Positions 1-10,608 of a stretch of DNA of 64,000 nucleotides are shown in pieces (position 1 is the first letter of the stretch; every line of letters starts with the position of its first letter). Origin of the DNA: Epiperipatus broadwayi (lineage: Eukaryota; Onychophora; Udeonychophora; Euonychophora; Peripatidae); assembly GCA_028023455.1 (NCBI GenBank), contig JAQFVV010000002.1, positions 31,999,725-32,063,724 on the forward strand. Direction: 5' to 3'. The notes beneath the pieces were generated by a model. The model saw only the letters and a program-made list of their open reading frames with translations, searched no databases and was not told the DNA's origin. The translations under genes were made by a program, and so were the position numbers.

Positions 1-98
1 AGAAGAATTTGTAAATGTGCTCAGTTTATTACAATTCTTAAATTTTTTTTCACTTTTCTAACTCTCCTATAAGGTATGGATAAAAATAGTACCAACTT

Positions 99-357
99 TC
101 CTCATACAGTACTGCTATCTAGTGCAAGCCTTAGTAATCAATGAATGTTAGAATATTTGTACATCAAAAATCCCAATCGTCCAATATCCCCAGACTAGTT
201 TCTAGCTTTAGGCCTTCATCAGTGAGGAGTCTTGAATCTGAGAGCACTGCCCCTAGATCTATGGATCTAATGCAATTCTCCAGCACTAGAAGGTTGCTAG
301 TTTTTAGTAGCTTGTGTAAGCATAAGGCATGGTATCATGTGATGTTTGGTGGTTTAA
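99..357 (-). repeat. Family A repeat, copy A1
   Basis: The left part carries family-A sequence with the hammerhead on the minus strand. At about 307 it switches to an oppositely oriented piece of the family tail (TCATGTGATGTTTGGTGG), so this copy is a rearranged inverted pair. Confidence 0.75.
180..236 (-). ncRNA. Hammerhead ribozyme, type I (family A)
   Basis: The most intact family-A hammerhead here. On the minus strand: stem I outer strand UUCAA (236-232) pairs with UUGGA (184-180), and inner UCCUCA (228-223) pairs with UGGGGA (192-187) with one U-G pair. The core CUGAUGA is at 222-216. Stem II is GGC/GCU around a short loop. GAAAC is at 202-198, a two-base linker follows, and the triplet GUC is at 195-193. 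Predicted cleavage is between 193 and 192. Stem III is only A-U and C-G. A weak point is an A/A mismatch at positions 10.1/11.1. Confidence 0.7.
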
Positions 358-676
358 AGCTATGGATATCTAACCTGTGCACATTAGTAAACAATAATGA
401 ATATAATAGACCCCTTATTCTGTAAGCTTTCACGGGTTAAAAGCTTTCATTTACTGACTATACTGGAAATACAATAAAAACTGTATATTGTCTGATTAAA
501 TAGGACATATATCATTCTGAAACTATAATTGAACATATACAAGGTAAAGTCAGTTAAAGGAAGTGTATGACCATCAAAAGCTTAAAAAAATAGAAATCCA
601 TTCTATTCAAACCTAGCCTATTCCTTATTTACTTAAGTCCAAGTTTTATTGCTACCGTTTAAATTTCATATATATT

Positions 677-955
677 AAGATATTCATAGAAATCAATCAA
701 CACTTAGTGAATCCTAATATCATTAACAATCAACAATCTCAATCTGTTGTCAAGGCAACCTCCTTTCAACAATAAAGGTGGAATCCCTAATAATCCTCAA
801 GACTAGATAGGTTTACAAGTAAATTCATAAAAATCAGTCAACACTTACACAATCCCAATATCAATAACAATCTCGATGTGTTGATATTGTCCAAGTATTG
901 ACTGATTTCTATAAATTTACTTATAAACCTATCTAGCCTTGAGAATTATTACTTA
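677..955. repeat. Foldback (inverted) repeat
   Basis: Arms at 788-846 and 893-950 are inverted complements of about 58 bp (shared GATAGGTTTA / TAAACCTATC). A diverged direct copy of the arm's inner half lies at 677-720. No terminal duplication or coding sequence was seen. Confidence 0.7.
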
Positions 956-1784
956 TTAAGATATATATATTTGATCCTTACAACCTAATATTTCATTAAT
1001 ATTAAGATACATATATACCCTCTATATGTTTAATTGTAATTTCAGACTGATTTGAGCCACATTTAATTAAACTAACTTATAATTTACACTCATTATTTCT
1101 AATAGAACTAGTAATCAAAAGCTTATCTCCATCGAAAACTTAAAAGATCAGTAATCCTATTATTTATCCATAATTTGTAAGAGAGTTATTATTTTCATTT
1201 AAATTTCATATACGTGAAGTTCTGTGGATTTGATATTTTCTGTATATAGTATATGAAAATATCCTTGTGCATATTGGTAGCTGAAAATTCAAATACAAAA
1301 TGTTCAAATCACCCTACTAAAAATATAACATTTGTGAGGGTCATTTGAACATTACTGTGTATATATATTATGCACATCATTGTTAACACCATTTAAGAAT
1401 TAATAAATAAATTAAGTCTGCACATACAGACATACAATTAAACTTAGTTTGTCCCCCTCTTATAACATCTGTATTGAAACATTTGGATTTTCAACCTTGT
1501 CATGTACAATGAAATTATCTTGGGGATTGTATCAAGGATAAATAGTCTATTCCAGAGTCTACTAAAAAAAAAAATTTTGATTAGTTTTTTGACGGTAGTC
1601 ATATCAGTAATATTCTTTGCTTGTCAGATCGTCATAAGCAATATTAGAACAGAATTTCAACACGAAAACTTAAAAATGATTGACGAGTTAAAACTGCAAA
1701 GGAGATGGCCACTTTCTGATTGTGTTCTTTTTTTGACATGTTGAAAATAATACATGAACAGAAAAATGATTAATCCTATTAAAT

Positions 1785-2568
1785 CAGTGGTCTTCAACCT
1801 TTTGACACCTGTGGACTGGCAAAAATAAGGATAAGGTTTCACAGACCGGCAAAAATAAGGATAAGGTTTCGCGGACCGGCAGAAGTCTACAGATAAATTT
1901 TCTTAAAGATGTAAACTCCTTAGCCTTAGATGAGCATAATTGTTATAACTGACCAAACAACACACTAGTTACTGTGTATTATAATGGTGTTGCTTATCTT
2001 CACATGCTAAACACTCTTTCTCGAGTTGTGCAGTCATATTGCTACAGAAAACAGTACAATCTCATTAATGTGCCTGCATTGCTGTTTATTATTTCATTGT
2101 TAAAACATTCAAGAATAAAATGTTATTCACCTGAATGTCGGAAAATATCACAGCTAGTGTTATTACCTGACAATGCTTATGATAAATGTAATATCTGTAT
2201 TTAATGTTAAACATACAATATGAAGTTATATATATATGGAGTTTGTATAATAAAAACTTTTTTTTTTAATTTTGAATTTTTTTAGAGAAAAAAAAATTTA
2301 ATTCTACCCACCCACCCCCACCCCCATAAACATCTGTGATAACTAGAAAAACAAATTAATTTATGTATGATTGATTAGATTTTGTTTTCATTCTGGTTTT
2401 TTTTAATTGGATAAAAATGAGATGAAAAAATAAAAATTGTTTATATTAATTAAAAGTTTAAACTCTTATTATTTTGTTATTACAAACTTTCCTGCCAGTC
2501 TACCGTGGACCAGCAGAAAACTTCTGCAGCCCGGTACCGGTCCACGGACCAAGGGTTGAAGACCACTG
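1785..2568. mobile_element. hAT-type non-autonomous transposon (MITE)
   Basis: A 784-bp element with inverted ends CAGTGGTCTTCAACC and GGTTGAAGACCACTG. It is flanked by a perfect 8-bp duplication TATTAAAT (1777-1784 and 2569-2576). The CAGTGG...TTCAACC termini and the 8-bp duplication are typical of the hAT superfamily. Internally a unit of about 37 bp containing AAAATAAGGATAAGG is tandemly repeated at 1812-1880, and the GACCGG/CCGGTC content near both ends resembles Tip100-like hATs. No transposase frame remains. Confidence 0.88.
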
Positions 2569-4419
2569 TATTAAATCATATACAGCATTGTTTCACATGA
2601 TGATGATGGTTACATGGAAATGGGAGAATATTTTATCACCTTTTGAAAAATAAAATCTTTTAATGTCCATTCTAACTATTCATTTTAATTTAGATATATT
2701 TATCTGAATAAAACCAAAATAGATTTTTACAATCTTAAAAATGTAAAAGATGAAAAGTTCTGATGATACACTAAAAAAAATTTAAAATATGGTGATGCCT
2801 TCAATTTATAACCATTGGATATTTTTTCTTTGGGCCATCTGATCTTATAATTGTCTCTACTGTTGACTGCAATAATTATCTTATTTATTATGTACTTGCA
2901 AAAATTTTATCAAATAGATTACCTCGCAATCATAGATGGAAGACAACCACACATATAGTGAGATTTTAGAACATCAGGAAATACTATATCCATGAATTTT
3001 ATTGCCAGGAAAATACAAGGAAATATCAGGGGCAAAAATAGAATTTATATACTATACTGCTTTTATTGATCTGGTCAAGAGGTATGACTTGGTTAATCAG
3101 AGATTCATGACAATACTGCAATTACCTGGTTGTTCATTGAAATTTATTCATGTTAGACAGCTGACATAATAACATGAAAGGAAATGTGAGTAAAAAATCC
3201 TAACGTATTTGAAATGAAACAAGGATATAATTTAAACTCATTTTTCAATTTTTACTGCACCAATTTTTGGAACACTCTACAGGAATCTTCATGAAGCATG
3301 TGTCAAGCTATATGTTCAATTACGGAGTTAGAACTGAATATAATCTACAGAGTCTTTGTTTTAGTAAGTAATATTCAAAAGTTTCAAATGCTTCATCAAT
3401 CCATTGATGAAAGAAAAAAATTCACAAACTTTTAGCTTAACAAGTTATCAGTTTTCGAATGTGAATTGATTCAAATATCTTGTTTTTTAAGGCAGAAACG
3501 CGTGAAGAAATGCCACATAGACTTCAATGTGTTCCTGCAAAGATATCTTATTCCGCCATAGTAATATAATTACCACAATTACATTAATTATATACAGAAA
3601 TGGTTATTTTATTCCATATATTATATGAAACATGGATTTCCTCTGTTAATGTAATATTAGGTTATTGGAAAATTTACATTTAAGGATGCTCTATAAAATT
3701 CTAAAAATATAATGCTACAATCGTAAAACTAATCGTTTTTCAGCTTGTTATATGTGATGTTAATGAATCTCCTAACACAAAGACACATTAAGCATGCGAA
3801 ACAAATGAACTTGTGAATGATTTTATGAGACAGACCCATTAAATTATAAAATTACCTCTATAATAAGATCCAATAATGATCATTTTCATTTGGAAGAAAA
3901 GCTTATTACCGAAATAGTATTACAAAATGTCAAAAAGAATAAACTCACCTCCACTTTTTATCCTTTAATGTTCTTAGTATTCTTTTTTTTATTCAAGAGT
4001 TAGAATGGCGATGTTCATTTATGATTTGCTAATGATGATAATATTAGAATTGTTCAAAACCATTACTGAAGTACGATAGTTACTAATCTTTTTCACAATA
4101 CCTTCTCCATATATAAATATTCTATATAATAATTAAATATATATTGAATAAAAAAAATAATCAGCAATATATATTATAATGATTGTAATTTTTGAGATCC
4201 ACTGTATAAAATATTAAGATATAACTGCCATTTCGACAAAATACCATGTAACTTAATTGGATAAAGATGGTATTATGTTGTTGCTCCAGAGATATGGTAA
4301 ATACCATTGGTAATAGTGTCTTCAATTCAATATACTATAATTAATTTAATTTTCTTTAATTTAAAATATTAGTTTTAAAACCTACTTCTAGATGTCGCTA
4401 TTTAACAATGCTATATGAT

Positions 4420-4875
4420 GCATTAATAAAATATAGGGAGTTGGAGAGATGGAGAATAAAGAGTTTAAATATATATAGAAGTAAACAGAATATTGGGTGT
4501 GATTTAATTTACGATAATAGCAAGGAAAGTAGTTTACTGTTTAAGGGTTGAACAGAATCATTAGCAACAATGTGATTGATTTAGTCTGCAAGTTATGTAA
4601 AGGAAGGCATGGAAAACATTAGGCATCTATTAATTAAATGTAAATGCTTACAAGCAGAAAGGGTGCAAATAATGAAGTTGTGGGAGAATAAATATAAACA
4701 CAGTGATTATACAGAAAGTGGGGTTCTTGGTTTTTATGTTGAGTTTGGAAAAAGACAAGGGGGAATTCTAGATATAGAGGCCATAGAGTGGACAAAGATG
4801 ATGTGGAAATGGGATGGAGCTGATACAAAATTTGGGAAAAACTTAGGGTGGGGAATGGAAAGGGAAGGTGGCTAA
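4420..4875 (+). mobile_element. Possible LINE ORF2 C-terminal fragment
   Basis: The frame at 4609-4875 opens MENIRHLLIKCKCLQAER. Just upstream in another frame lies VCKLCK (about 4590). Together these resemble the C-terminal Cys/His knuckle (C-x2-C...H-x4-C) and following R found in several LINE reverse transcriptases, with one frameshift. No RT domain is present. The clade is unknown and a chance resemblance is possible. Confidence 0.35.
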
Positions 4876-5194
4876 CAGGTTTCTCTAGGCATAGTGACTG
4901 AGAGATTCCAGGCTCTGATAATGCATCACATCGCACATAAACGTTTACATTTTGGAATAGGTGCATTATAATTAGGATTGTTGCCAATATTTAGTGCCAA
5001 AATGTTATTAGATATGATTTAATCAATTAACACTAGAAATAAAGCACAGTAATTTTATCTTTTGAGTGTAAATTTTAGATAAAAAGAATGCAGAAAAGCT
5101 TCAATTATAGACGATTTGTTAAATATTATATGCAATAAAACATTTAAAAAAGAATTGGCTGTAATAATAAAAATTTGAATCCAAAAAAGGCGGA

Positions 5195-5330
5195 ATATGA
5201 ATGCTGGTTCAGCATGAAATAGATATTGGAGATCATTTATCTTTTTCACATGTATGTGGTTGTGTGTCTCTGCTGTTTGAGATCAAGTGGATAGCTGAAG
5301 GGAGCTTGAAAGACTGTGTTCAAATTACCG
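5195..5330 (+). repeat. Family F repeat
   Basis: Shares the consensus GCTGGTTCAGCATGAAATA ... ATCATTTATCTTTTTCACATG ... GTTTGAGAT ... GAAGG.GCTTGAAA with copies near 16900, 26400 and 30060. Here the ending is diverged (GTTCAAATTACC). Confidence 0.6.
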
Positions 5331-5756
5331 TATATATTAGCAGTGCGCAAACTGTGGGGTGCGACTCCTCAAGGGGTCGCAGAAAAGTTGTTGGGGGTAG
5401 TGAAAATTTTGATAAGTTCTCATAATGGATAATAAATTTTTAATTGAAATAACAAAAACCTAAACACTATTAAAAAATACATGAAAACTGCTCAACTCAT
5501 TATTGTGTATCTGAATACTTTTATGGTTAAATACTTTCTTCTCTATATTCCAATCTGCTTTGTATAAACAGCGCATCATAATGGCATTTCACTTATATTA
5601 CTCTCGCTTCTCTTATTCACTTTACTAAAGAGTTTTGTTACTCATGCTAGTATCCTCCAAATGTTGATACATAGCATTACATTGTTGAATGCGCACATTT
5701 TTTCTAAAAAAGTTATAATTGCCACAAATCAACAATTTACCAAGACCCAAGTTTTG

Positions 5757-6190
5757 TTTTTTTTTTATTAAGAAATAAATTTATTTTGAAAACTACATGA
5801 ATTATGGCATATAAATTGCTTGAGATTAAGGATTCATGGGTGCTTTGCCCACACAAGGGACCTGGTCATATTCAGTCCTGTGATTCTGTCTGCACCGATC
5901 TATCCCCGTGTGGTTAACTAGATTCCATGGGATCCCTAATTATTTATGGCACCCTGGCTATTAGATAATTACAACCAAGGTTTGTCAAATGTTCCACGTC
6001 ACTCTTTGCATTGCAAGGGTGTTTTCATCCCTTGCAGACATGAATATGCAAATGTAGGGACCCACTAATCCCTGCAACTTTGTCAACCTCAATGGCGCAT
6101 TTAGGCCGCCATTTGCAGTTGTCCCACTTACTGCAGCACAATATAGCTTTACTATCCATTTCTATAGTTTGGACAGAATTTTAGTAGTAA
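5757..6190 (-). repeat. Unclassified GC-richer segment with A-rich 3' end
   Basis: On the minus strand this segment, markedly richer in GC than its surroundings, ends in AATAAATTTATTTC and then a run of A. It looks like a retroposed transcript or SINE-type unit. No long reading frame, no box A/B and no target duplication were found. Confidence 0.25.
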
Positions 6191-6532
6191 TGTTTGGTAT
6201 CTGGCCTAGTATTATTATACATTTTTTGTTAATATGCAGTTTTTTCAAATATCTTATATCAAATCGTATGTACTGAAATACAAAGATATATATTTAATAT
6301 AAAAAATACTAAATCAGAGTTTAAATATTAAAAATTTAGCAGGATTTATTGTACCAAGTATACTTTTAATGCCTTCGCATCATATTCATGGCTATATTTG
6401 TATGTGGTAAAACAATTTTTATTATTACTATCCTTATGTGCTTATAATAGGGTGGTAATAACATATAATGGGTCACGTAAAATTTCAGTCTGAATAGTGG
6501 GGGTTATAAGTGTAAAAAGGTTGTGCACCATT

Positions 6533-7169
6533 GGTATATATTCATCATCATTATCAACCATTATCAATCCACTGCAGGATGAAGGTCTCTCCAAGTTTAA
6601 TCCATCTTCTCCGATCTTTAGCTTCTCTTCTCCACATCACCCCTACACATTTTCTTATTTCATCCATCCATCTTACATGTGGTCTCCTTCTGGGTCTTTT
6701 ACAATCTCTTGGAATCCAGTTTAAAATTTCAATTGTCCATCTATTATCATCTCTTCTAGCAATATGTCCAGCCCAACTCCACTTCAATCTTTTAATTTTT
6801 TCAATGAGGTCAGTAACACCTGTTTGTTCTCTTACCCATACATTGCGTTTTCGATCTCTTCTTGTTACTCCCAACATATATCTCTCCATACTTCTTTTGA
6901 GTGGTCTGAAGTCTCTGTATTGATCTTCTATTAAGTGTCCAAGTCTCAGATCCATAAGTAAGAACTGGTAAAACACATTTGTTAAAAACCTTTCTTTTCA
7001 AACACATAGGCATATTTCCTTTTAATATCAAGTTATTTCTACCAAAAGCACTCCAACCAAGTTTAATTCTATGATTAATTTCCTCTATTATGTTTCCATC
7101 TGTATTAATAATCTGACCAAGGTATTTGTAACTCTTAACTTCTTCTAATTCATCATAATCAATCTTCAT
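6533..7169 (-). mobile_element. RTE-like LINE, 3' end of ORF2
   Basis: Encodes the C-terminal region of an RTE-type endonuclease-reverse transcriptase, downstream of the catalytic palm. Visible blocks are KSYKYLGQIINTDG, then PMCLKRKVFNKCVLP and LTYGSETWTL (frame 7169-6810), then RWSW/KWSWAGHIARRDDNRW and RRPHVRWMDEIRK (frame 6976-6554). One frameshift at about 6900 joins them. The element ends in a GATGATGAT microsatellite (rc of 6541-6552) rather than poly(A), as RTE elements do. It is 5'-truncated, with the endonuclease and RT active site missing. Five other fragments of the same family occur in the window. Confidence 0.87.
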
Positions 7170-7453
7170 TTATTACTTTATAATATTATAATATTGGTAT
7201 ATATTATAAAGTAATAAATGAAAATTTTAGGAAATGGGTTTACACATATAAATATATAAAAAAAAAACTTGAAAGAAAAAGGTATAACTTTAACAGAAAT
7301 GGATTTAAAAGATTAAGGATTTGTATTAAAAGGATTAAACAGAACAGATGATGGTGAAAAAGGAGAAATGTATTATTACAAAAATTACAATATATTAAAT
7401 GTAGATATCCTTTTAGATGTAAAATATAAATATATGCTAGAAATGATATATAC

Positions 7454-7565
7454 CACAGAGGCAAAACTCTCCATACAGTAATGCCACTCAGTGCAAGACA
7501 GAGTTATCAATGAATGCCGGAAGGTTTGTGCATAAAATCCCTATCTAGTGCCTAATCATCTATAC
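7454..7565 (-). repeat. Family A fragment, copy A2
   Basis: Only the end of a unit remains: CACAGAGGCAAAACTCTCC, then TGCCACTCAGTGCAAG and AATCCCTATCTAGTGCC. The hammerhead part is absent. Confidence 0.7.
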
Positions 7566-7673
7566 AAAAGCAACAAAAAAAATGCAGACACAAAAATTCA
7601 GAAAATGTTTCTGTATTTCACATATGCACAACACACGGCATATTGAAATATGAAGATTCATATATGATACATC

Positions 7674-7792
7674 GTCTTGCACTGGTGGTCGAGAGATCAG
7701 CGCGACTGCCTTGCGCTTGCAGGCAGTTGCCTGGGTTGCGGGTTCACGTCCCGGCCGATGCTATGACACTTTAAAAAAAATAAAAGAATAAA
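7674..7792 (+). mobile_element. tRNA-derived SINE with 14-bp duplication
   Basis: Box-A-like TGGTCGAGAGATCAG and box-B-like GGTTCACGTCC flank a hairpin (GACTGCC...GGCAGTT). The core ends GGCCGATGCTATGACACTT followed by an A-rich tail. It is flanked by a perfect direct repeat ATATATGATACATC (7660-7673 and 7793-7806), direct evidence of retroposition. Related copies lie at 27548 and, on the minus strand, at 32588. It is not a functional tRNA gene because no acceptor stem pairs. Confidence 0.82.
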
Positions 7793-10132
7793 ATATATGA
7801 TACATCTATGTCCATCCATTACCAAGTGTTCACTCTGTAAGTACTTTCCAAATTACTCGTAATAGCCCTGCTTGGGTATTCTTCTTAAAAAAATTTCTTT
7901 AGGACAAAGATTGATAATTTAACATAAGCTAAACTTTGATTATTAAAATCACTTCAGTTATTTAATATCTTTTAGGAAGAAAAAAATATTTAAGAAATCA
8001 AACTGATTTTTCTTTTATCTTGAATATTTAAACCCTATTATGACGAAACTCTAAAACTAAATCAAGCATTCTAAATTTAAGTATTAAATATGTATTAAAT
8101 AATTACCTAAAAATATATAAATGAAATTATAAATTGTCCAGTAAATTGGCTTATGATTGATAAAATTTTAAAAGTTTGTAAAATTATTCATAATGTCAAT
8201 AAATTAGTTATCTTAAAATCCGACATTCAGCTGACAGGAAATTGTTTCTCTATACAGGTAGAATTATATTTGTCAAAAATGATCGGTAGAAAAATACATT
8301 AAGTACTATATAATTAATAGTACCGTTTATTAAAAACATTAATGTCAATAATATTGTTTACTTATACTTCATTACTTTATAATTCAATACATTCAATGTG
8401 TCTACAATGGACAAACAAAAGTCTATCTGGCTGATGATCTTAATTAGGGTCTATATTATGAGCACCCGTCGAGGAAACACGGCATTAAAAAAAAAAAGTA
8501 GTATAAAATTGTAGAATAAGTAAATCTAAACAAGTCACAGCCATCATATATATATATAAAACAAAATTATATAAAAAGCTAAAGCAATCTTCAAAGAATT
8601 TATTATAGTCATAGATCTCTTCAACAGTTATGGTGATGAAATTTATCCATTTCATTCTTTGCATAGATGACTAGATATTTTTGGAAGTTTTATAAATGAA
8701 CTATTAGCAAGGATGGCCAACCTATGATATACGCACCAACTATAGTGCATTGAAAGATTAATTTTGGTGCATTAAACTTAATTATAAAAATAATAAAACT
8801 TTAGATCTTGTAAAGTAACACTACAATCATAAAAACAATTTTTATAAACACTCAAAAAAAAAATTTATAACAAAAATCCAAATTCTGTGAGTTGAATTAA
8901 AATCTACATTCTTTCTGTAAGTAGACATTTCACATTTATCTAGTTTTGAGTAGTAATTCAAACCGGATGCGTATTCGTCCTTTACGAGACTTACAATTTA
9001 ATTTTTTACGAAAACTTTCGACAAACAAAATTGACAAAAACAAAATGAGATCATGTCTGACTGATTCCAATTTGAAAAATAACCTGCTTAAGTCTAAATG
9101 TTAGCTTGTCAAAACAAAACAAACTTGCTAAAGTAAATAATTTTTAAATTTAATGCATTTTTCATAATATAACAACATATGAAGAATTTCTTTTCCTATA
9201 TTTTTATATTATAAAAAAATATTAAATATTGTTTATAACATACTGCATTTTATATGAAAATTGAATAGTCGCACAAAAAGTGTATGACAAATAAACTCCT
9301 AGTTGAAAAAATTAGAGCATGAATTGTATGACATTTGTGCCTCTGGGCTAAAGTATTTAATGTTAGTAAGTATAATTCTATATGTTCCGTACATAATAAA
9401 TAATAAGAAAAAAAAAGCATTTGGTAAAAAATTAAAAGTTGGTTACATCCAAAAAGATTTTAATGGAAACAAAGAATTCATTAAAAGTTTTATAAACAAA
9501 AAACAAACTTACAGTCCTAGTAATTTATTACAAAGCTCTACACGTTTTACATGGAGAATGGGTGTATATGTATCCTACACATGAACTCTGAAAAAAGTAA
9601 AAACTAATTTTTTGATAGCTCATAATAATGTGAGACAAAGAGAGGGAGAACACTTATAAATTTAAGATATTAAAGAAAATCAGCTATTGTGAAAAAGAAT
9701 CAAATTGATAGTAGACCACATTATTAGGCATTCAAATGGCATAAAATGTGTTTAAGAGTAAAATGAATAAAAAAATTTAAAAGATTAACAAAAAAAATCT
9801 TGGATCATATTAAAGTAGGAAAAATAATTGAGATAATCAAAATCTTGCTTCTGGAAAGAATACCAATCTAATTTAATCTTGTTTCCCCTATCTTGAGTCA
9901 AAAAAAGATACGATATAAATTAATGAAAATACATCTGTTTTAAAAACATTAAAATCATTCAATTTGTGCTAAATTTATCAATATTAAACATTTCTGCTTA
10001 ATTACTCACAGGTGCACATCACACACATCCGGACACATGAAAAACATTTGTATAAAACCAATAAGACATCAATCACATGACCCCAGCTAACATAATGCTA
10101 TTCTGTAGCAAATTCTTTTTTTCACTACAATT

Positions 10133-10337
10133 GTGCCGCTTAGTGTAAGCTTTAATAATTAATAGTCAGATGATAGACTTTAATAAATCCTTGCCCAGCG
10201 CTCCTCATTGATGGAAGACATAGGTTAGAATCTAATCTGGGAATACTGCATAGGATAGAATTGGATAGGGATTTATTAAGCACAACCATCTGCCATTTAT
10301 TGGTTACTAAAATTTACACTAGGTGGCAGAACCATGG
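10133..10337. repeat. Diverged family A palindrome just 3' of TBCB
   Basis: An inverted pair. The left arm GCCGCTTAGTGTAAGC and the right arm TTTACACTAGGTGGC correspond to the outer arms of family A. The remains of a hammerhead are at 10200-10260 (TCCTCATTGATGG ... AGAATCTAATCTGGGAATA), with the core mutated (CUGAUGA to TTGATGG, GAAAC to GAATC). It lies 150 bp past the TBCB stop and may fall in its 3' UTR. Confidence 0.6.
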
Positions 10338-10487
10338 GGAGAGAGAAAGAAATTGCTACTGAAAAAAATTTGTAGAAAAGTAAAAATTGATTGGTTAACT
10401 CCGCAATGATTTTTAAACTAATTATTGCATAATTCTTTTATAAAAACTCACAAAAGAACCATATGTTGTATATACATATATTTTTAT

Positions 10488-10608
10488 TTACATTTCGTCA
10501 TCAACTATTCCATAATCTTCTTCAGGAAAATCCCCTATGACAACTTGTTGGGGTTTTACAAATCCTCCATAATTCTTTTCACATTCAAAATATCTTTTAC
10601 CATTAACA
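10488..10608 (-). CDS. TBCB: TBCB exon 6 (end of CAP-Gly, stop)
   Basis: Completes S208 and encodes 209-247, then TAA. It opens VNGKRYFEC, then YGGFVKP, the second half of the CAP-Gly fold. The acidic tail [15 protein letters not shown] follows. The acceptor is TTTCTTAG. An AATAAA overlaps the stop codon region (10488-10483); the real poly(A) site was not determined. Confidence 0.95.

Larger units (their letters stand above)
1..10487. other. 3' flank of TBCB: repeats, no host gene
   Basis: Listed separately are the family-A copies, a foldback repeat, a hAT MITE, a LINE fragment, the RTE 3' end and a SINE. Nothing recognisable was seen at 360-676, 960-1784, 2577-4419, 4880-5190, 5400-5756, 6190-6530, 7240-7450 or 7810-10130. 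These are AT-rich and only short chance reading frames occur. The TBCB 3' UTR must occupy part of the sequence just below 10488. Confidence 0.6.

Noticed and set aside
1502-1744. 80-codon plus-strand frame with a hydrophobic segment
   Set aside because: No family resemblance; consistent with chance in AT-rich sequence.
5341-5400. CAAACTGTGGGGTGCGACTCC, similar to ends of Charlie-type hAT elements
   Set aside because: No matching second terminus or 8-bp duplication was found.
7690-7770. tRNA gene
   Set aside because: Box A/B present but no acceptor stem; flanking duplications and A tail show a SINE.
9303-9584. 93-codon plus-strand frame
   Set aside because: Low-complexity lysine/asparagine-rich translation with no domain.
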